From NCBI RefSeq assembly GCF_003144195.1, contig NW_020290062.1:1-64000 (forward strand): a stretch of 64,000 nt of DNA, read 5' to 3'. This document shows, in pieces, positions 58,144 to 64,000 of this stretch. The notes under the pieces are model-generated. The model was not told where the DNA came from. It searched no databases and worked only from the letters and a program-made list of their open reading frames with translations. The position numbers and the translations under genes are program-made. Each line of letters starts with the position of its first letter. The stretch's first letter is position 1. Origin of the DNA: Ceraceosorus guamensis. Lineage: Eukaryota; Basidiomycota; Exobasidiomycetes; Ceraceosorales; Ceraceosoraceae.

Positions 58144-59289
58144 GTCTCGTGGCATTTCCACGTTTGACTCTGAAATCTGACGAACGCGCGCTACATTTAC
58201 GGCGCTATATTGACCGGCTGGGATCGGTAGATCCAATCTAGGCTGGCGGGAATCTTCGAAACACGCACGCGGCCAGCGGACACCAGTTCCCGGTCTCAAT
58301 TTCATTGACGTTGGTCATCGCTTCGGAATGCGTTTGTGTGCAATCACGAATGGCGACCCATGCAAACAGCGCCGAGCGCATCGCAGCTCAAAATCGAGTT
58401 CATTGGTGATTTGGCCGCCTGTGCCGGAAGCCATGGCGCACAATTGCTGCTGCGCCGCCATAACACCATGGAAGCGTGCCCGCGCAAGTGGCGACGCCGA
58501 AACACAAGACTTCTCGCACGCGATCAGGCCGACATGCGCCGCGATGGACACAGATGTCCAACAAACTCCCACATTTACACGTCAAAGCGTGATTCGGACG
58601 CTGTTGGATGCTGCACGCGAACGTTGCCTTGGCACAGGGCTTCACCAGCGCGTTTGCTCAGAGCTTGTCCGCGTGGAAGGAGTGGACTAGCTGATCCGTC
58701 AACAGCCTTGCTACCCATGTCACGCTTCTCCATTGTGCGCGGCACAAGTTTGGCCGGATGCGGTGGCCAAAGCGCAGACTACATAGCCAGATGTTCAGTT
58801 CATCTCCAGAATCTCGAAAGTGGTTGCGGTCGCGCTTTGATAAGATTTGCGCCATCTTGATGAGCGACGACCCGATGCTCTGGCCCAGCTTTCCCTTGCC
58901 ACCAAAATGTAAACGCCCAGATGCCACGCCGCGTACGACAAGAGTTGCCACTTCTTCACACTGCGAGGGTCCTCAGCGGCAAAGGGCTTGCTTCCGCAGC
59001 AAACGTCGAGTGCGATGTCAGCATGTCTGTTGTGATGTCTTGTGCCAGGCCGGAGGGGAGGAAGCGCGTCACAAGTACAAAAATGGGATTCTTTGCCACG
59101 GTCGACCCAAGATTGGCCCGCTATGCTTTTTTTTTTTTCACAATTTCCGCGTCCTCGCCATTTTCATGTTTCGTCACAGCGGTCAGCCGGTCTGACGTTT
59201 GAATCAGAAGGGCAACCTGTTTTGTAGAGCGCGCTTAAGATTCGCGCGCTCGTCTCGTCCGGTCGCCTGGAGCCTGGAAGGACCAAGTC
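58144..59289. other. intergenic, no gene seen
   Basis: About 1.15 kb between TTI1 and the second secreted gene. It includes a T run (59128-59138). Several overlapping open frames here have no family signature. Confidence 0.5.
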
Positions 59290-60350
59290 ATGTTCAAGAG
59301 ATCTTTTGCATGGCTCCTTGCGGCCGTCGTGGTCGCACGAACAGCCGCTTTGCCTGTCTCGCCTTCTTCCAAGAGCTCTTCGAGAGTTTTTGCGACCACT
59401 CTCGTGGTTCGAGGTCTGCCCGGAGCCGAAGAGGGACTTGAGCTGGCCAAGATCGTGGGTCATGATGGTACGCACATCGTCAAATCTTCCAGCGTCGGGT
59501 CTTCGAGGGAGCAGCGCCTATCACGAACTTCGAGCAGCAGCAACATGCAAGTGGTCCCACTAACGCCGACCACGCCAACACTTCATAATCAATACCCCAG
59601 CGTACCTGTCGCAATCGACGAGCACCAACGCTCGCCACTCACCTCTCCCAGGGCAGCATCTCGTCTACAAAAGGTGACGGGGGCTATCGTGCGACACCCG
59701 CTTCGAACCTCTTTGTGAGTCCGAAAATCAACGGGTCGAGAGATATGCGCCTCGTTGACCCTCTCCCGCCGCCCCTCCGAAACTTGCCGCGTCTTCACAG
59801 CGGACTGGCGGCGACCGGCGTAGCCGCTACAGCTGCTTATGAGGGCAGCCAGGTCTCTCGTAGAACTCGCAAAAGAAAGGCATATTATGATGCCTACGGG
59901 CACATCAATACACGGACGCTTTCTGGCGAGCTTGCGTCGTCGCCGACATTGTTGCCGCGGGACCTGATCCCTGTCACTCACAGCGCGGGATCTACAGGCG
60001 TCAAAAAGGTGGGCGGCAAAGTCAAGACTGGTCTCAAGTGGGCTCTGTGAGTGATCTCGAAAGCGATGGTTCTGATGTGTCTAGACTAATTGCGCGTCTT
60101 CATATCCTGCAGAGGCTTGACTGCCGCAGCAGGTGCAACCGTCTCCGCTGAGCTCGGCTTCCGTCATTGGTCCAAGTCTCTCGCAGAAAAGCACGCTATA
60201 CAGCAGTACAATAAGGAAGACCCTGGAAAAAAGCTTGACACGTGGTGCGAACGCCACAAGAGAGGAGATGGCAATTTCCAGAGCTGTTGGGAAGCTGGTC
60301 ACGGACCGGCGACGGGTGAAACTCCCGGGTGGGTGGGCGGCAACTGGTGA
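59290..60350 (+). CDS. second small secreted protein of unknown function, 3 exons
   Basis: Exons 59290-59714, 59801-60046, 60113-60350; 302 residues, frame closes. Signal peptide MFKRSFAWLLAAVVVARTAA, cleavage near 20-23. The mature part starts Ser-rich. It then has a small-residue helix FGLAATGVAATAAYEGSQVS (just after the first intron) followed by RRTRKRKAYYDAYGH. The start of exon 3 gives another such helix (LGLTAAAGATVSAELGF), then a charged stretch and a C-terminal pair of cysteines (WCERHK, QSCWEAGHG) with tryptophans. The protein ends WVGGNW. Phases of all three exons match. No known family. The design (signal peptide, small-residue helices with basic flanks, short phase-2 introns) recalls the gene at 13.3 kb, so the two could be distant members of one secreted family. 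That is inference; no alignment was possible. Confidence 0.7.
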
Positions 60351-63300
60351 TGGTGGTATTTGTGGTCTGATCGATGCTCTGGGCAGTCGAATTGGCGGCG
60401 AGAACAACAGGATGAATACACGACGCAGCTCGGGCTCGATACTCAAGAAGATAACATCAATACATGCTGTATTCCGCCGAGCCGGAACGCTCCTGTGTTC
60501 GCCCTCGCTCGGTATCTTTCACATCAACAGTGCTGCTCGCTGTCACCAGCGCGCTCTCGTCAAATGTGGTATTGACGCTCTCGTGTAGCCGCGCATGAAC
60601 GACTGTTCTGGACCACACACCCACAGGGACCGAGCGCAAAGCTTGGCCAGTCTGGCGAGGCCAGAAAGGCATTGGGCAATCTCGGGCACATATGGCCGCA
60701 GCGGGTGTCACTTGGAGTGTGGCGAAGATCAGAGCAAAGGTCAAGCGGCCCAGCGACTACATTACTTGCCGGCGACAGAAAACTCACGCGCCACAAGACA
60801 GCCAAGGTAACTTTTCTTGGCAATGCCGACTCTGCGCACTGTTGCAATGACTGGAAAGGCCGCTACAAGTGGCATTTGGGTGATACCTAGAAGAGGGAAG
60901 GAATGGCAGAAATGCGAGGAATGACCTAGCAACGCTTAATGCCTCACACGCAAATGGCTCCTCTCGTGATGGTGGATGTAGAGCCAACAGAGGTCTTAAA
61001 GACAAGGGGTGCGCGAGAAAGCGGAGACGATTGACTACAAGCGTGCAGAGGAACCTCTCACTATGTCTCACGCGTAGCATGAACAACATCATCGCTAGGA
61101 GCGTGGTAGACTCGACTTGGAGATTCATGCAGATCTTGACCTCGGAAGCTCGGCGGAGCAAACGGCTGGTCCAAAGCGTCGCCACGGATGTGTAATTGGA
61201 GGCGTCTCATGGACCGTCAGCAACTTGCCGTACCCCGAACACATCGACTGCACGGTGCGATAGACTACAAAGCCCAGAAAATGGGGCTTGCATTGCCCCA
61301 GCTGTTCTAGATGCGAATGACAATCTCCCAACAAAGCGCAGGAAAAAAAGATCGAGATAGCACGGTACAGTCTCTGTAAGCAAACCTTTTCAGTAGAGCT
61401 TGTACATCTCAGGTACCCAGTCTGGCATATAATGTCACACAAGCCGCAGCCACAAGTCCGATTGCATGAAGCTCCATGACGCCCTTGCTCCCCTTTGGTG
61501 GCAGGGGTCGTGTATGAGAAACGATCTTTGATCAGATGTCTAGGACTTCCGTTTTGCAGGCAGACAACCAGCGGCCATGACATGGCGCATAAAGCACATC
61601 CAGGCTATGCTATCGGCGGTCAGCGCACCATCGAGACAGCTCCTTCTGCTAAAGTAGCAAGCAACTTTTCCTGCTGCGCCAGCAAGCACATTTGATGTGT
61701 GGCTAGACTTTGGCTGTCCAGCCAGGCCAGGTGAATAGCAAATAGAAGGTGTTGCTGATGAAGGTGTTGCACACGAACCTCATGTTCCCAGCCCACAGAC
61801 TTGAAGCCAGCAGCTTGCAAGGTTGATGACTGCTCCTGGCTGTGTGTAAGCCTGCACCTGTGCAGCTGGCATTTGCGGCTCTACATTCACCAACAGACAA
61901 GCCAAGATCTCTCTCGGTCCGGCAGTGGCCTGGCTCTGTATGCCAGGCAAATTGCTGGCAGCTTGCAGCTGCTTCACATTCTCTGCAGCGCACCATTCCA
62001 GCGGCAGCGTGAATGCCAGTGCATGCTAAAGATTGATCCTCATTGAGCCAAGTAAGTACCAGACAACAATGGGCCAGATTGTGCATATTAAACACCACAT
62101 AGCTTGAAACTTTGGAAACGGTCCTCACTTGGCAGGGAAATGCTATACAGCACAAAGGTCCTCTTGTCAGACTCAATCTGTTGCGTTCGGATGCATGATG
62201 GTCACTATTTGTGCTGACAGTCCAGCACCAGATGTGGCCGAACGGCATGGACAACACATCGAGCTCAATTGTGGAGTCCTCGCCATCAGGGGCCTCAGAT
62301 GCTGACTTCGAGTTTGATCACTTTGACAGGGCCTCAGATGCTGACTTCGAGTTTGCAGATTGCTTTGACAGGTATCAAGATGCTATCACCAGCTGCAAAA
62401 GCTGCTCCAGCTCCACCGCCACAGACCCTCGAGAGCCAGCTCGTAAAGGTGCAGACGGAGCTCACTGACCATCTGGCCGAGCCGGAGCGTTTGCGCAAGG
62501 AGCTCATAAAGGTGCAGACAGAGCTCACTGACCGTGTGGCTTGCATTCAAACCCTTGAGAGCCAGCTTGTAAATGTGCAGACGGAGCTCACTGACCGCAA
62601 GGCTTGCATTCAAACCCTCGAGTAACTACGTGCGCGACGCGCGTATGTATCGCGCACATACATACATACATAGATCTCCACCCAACTCAAGCAATCTATG
62701 CTCATTTCCACCAACTGCTTGTGTGGCTTGCACCTGAACCACCGCAAGACGCACCACGGGAACATCTTGATTGCCATTTGCGCAGGCCAAGCAGTGAATT
62801 CTGGAGAGTTCCAAAGTCCTTGCTTCCTGGCTGGCCACAGCACCTGGTATTTCAAAGGCATAGCAAGATCAAAGAGCAGTTCTTGTTACAGCTACCTCCT
62901 CAAGCATCTGCATGCCTGGCGCGGGGACATCGCCGACCTGCCCAAGTTGCTGCGCTGGACGTCAGTCTGCTCGGAGGATCCTATGTGCATGTACACATCT
63001 GCTTCAGAATGCTAGACCCGTCACACGTGTACGCGTACCCAAGCTGCCTAAAACCCCTCGCCACCCGCTGATCGTGGTCATTGTTAACGCTGGCAGTGAG
63101 CTTCCCTTGGCTGCCGAAAATAGTGTGTACGCTAACGTTTCGAAGATGTCATAGACCACCCCGTTGCTGCACCTAGTAGTAGCTAGCTTCACTAACCCCT
63201 TTCCTGACGTCAAGTGACACGTGCGCAACTTGAACCAGAGCACGCCGAACGTGAGTGCTCAAGTCATAAGTAGTGGCTGGCAGCAGACTTTGCAGACGAA

Positions 63301-64000
63301 CCAGCCATGCAAAAGGATAGGTCTGTGAGATCTTGAGTGCTCGTCAACAACCTGCTGACATTTTGCACTTTTGCCCCTCGAACCCAACAATCACCTCTTC
63401 TTCCACCGGCTATCTGACCGAGATTGGCCTGGATGCTCCTACCTGTATGAAGCTTGACGTCTTTTTGCTTGTGCCTCTGTGGGTCAGAATGCAATGTATG
63501 CGGTTGTAAATTGTTTATGCGTACGCAGACAAAGCCATGATACTGCCGTTGCAGGCTCACAGCAGCACGCAGAAGTGTTGTGGGCACTTGCGTCTTGCCG
63601 ATGCAGCTCTGTATTGCAGAGTCATTACAGAGTCATTTGGTGCCAAAGACGCACAAATCAATGCTCCTACTTTTGCGGGAAATTTTGAAGGAAAAGAGGG
63701 CTTCAGACCTCAATGAACGGCGGGGTAGTGGAGCGTCATCGAGCAGCATAAAGCTACGGTTTAGCCTTGCTTGCAACTTTGTTCTCACACGCGTCACAAG
63801 CTGGACGAAAAAGACGTGTCAAAAGTTGTGCGAACACATTTCACAGCCAGTAGTTGATTGAAAACTGTCTCCAGCCTTACAGCGTTTGGTGGTTCTCTCA
63901 CCACGCAAATGATGTCGATGCATTGCCTCATGACTGGGTGTGTGGCTCAATGTCCACTCAGAATTCAAGCGAGGATTGATGGATCTTTGCTTTCGATGTC
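60351..64000. other. gene-poor right end, no confident gene
   Basis: About 3.65 kb. Open frames are short and overlap on both strands. No reverse transcriptase, transposase, integrase or helicase motif is visible. It looks less G/C-uniform and less codon-structured than the rest of the window. The one ordered element is the repeat-coded stretch at 62.2-62.6 kb. Confidence 0.5.
62240..62625 (+). repeat. repeat-coded acidic and coiled-coil segments (possible partial gene)
   Basis: Two blocks. First, a 24-bp block gcctcagatgctgacttcga occurs twice (62296 and 62332 onward), encoding ASDADFEF twice in one frame (MDNTSSSIVESSPS start at 62243). Second, a 66-bp unit repeated three times (62428-62625) in another frame encodes ESQLVKVQTELTD, KELIKVQTELTD and ESQLVNVQTELTD units, a heptad-like coiled coil. 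The two frames cannot be joined by the splice sites I tested, so this may be two gene fragments or a pseudogene. Confidence 0.45.

Noticed and set aside
58336-58860. 174-codon plus-strand frame downstream of TTI1
   Set aside because: Overlaps other frames on both strands, no family features, no splice partners.
60351-64000. A transposon or retroelement remnant at the right end
   Set aside because: No reverse transcriptase, integrase, transposase, terminal repeats or target duplications could be recognised.

Overview
The window is fungal nuclear DNA. It is gene-dense and GC-rich, and its genes carry several short introns (about 55-200 nt) with GTGAGT-like donors and CAG/TAG acceptors. The protein set (STRIP/Far11, Nup82/88, TTI1, MMS19, UPF3, Lcp5/neuroguidin, a pinin-family protein, an Hcs1-type helicase) points to a basidiomycete. 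Long Ser/Ala/Pro/Gly-rich tails and the intergenic repeat style suggest a smut relative (Ustilaginomycotina), but that placement is inference. I rebuilt exon structures by hand. For every complete gene outside the assembly gap the exon lengths sum to a multiple of three, and most junctions fall inside recognisable domains.

Layout: 1-1.1 kb, 5' part of an FMN-dependent alpha-hydroxyacid dehydrogenase (minus, runs off the left edge); 1.9-3.1 kb, alpha/beta hydrolase (minus); 3.7-7.3 kb, Hcs1/IGHMBP2-like SF1 helicase (plus); 8.4-12.0 kb, large Ser/Pro-rich unknown protein (plus); 13.3-14.4 kb, small secreted protein with a micro-exon (plus); 14.8-16.3 kb, unknown protein with SLGDEL repeats (minus); 17.5-19.0 kb, Lcp5/neuroguidin (plus); 19.2-21.6 kb, pinin family (minus); 22.7-25.0 kb, UPF3 (minus); 25.6-27.8 kb, Rev1-like BRCT protein without a polymerase domain (plus); 28.3-29.4 kb, secreted RNase T2 (minus); 30.7-34.6 kb, giant secreted Gly-rich protein with a double-psi beta-barrel, containing an N gap (minus); 34.6-37.7 kb, gene-poor; 37.7-42.2 kb, MMS19 (minus); 43.0-49.0 kb, STRIP/Far11 (plus); 49.4-52.7 kb, Nup82/88 (minus); 53.6-58.1 kb, TTI1 (plus); 59.3-60.4 kb, second small secreted protein (plus); 60.4-64 kb, no confident gene, one short repeat-coded coiled coil.

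Functions fall into three groups, without operon-like organisation. Genome maintenance: Hcs1-like helicase, Rev1-like BRCT protein, MMS19 (Fe-S delivery to DNA enzymes), TTI1 (PIKK assembly). RNA metabolism and transport: Lcp5, pinin, UPF3, Nup82/88. Secretion: RNase T2, the Gly-rich double-psi barrel protein, two small secreted proteins. Many genes are in divergent pairs, and the shared promoter spaces repeatedly carry short degenerate motifs of the type GTGAGTC / TCACGAAT. No rRNA, tRNA, CRISPR array or intact mobile element was recognised.
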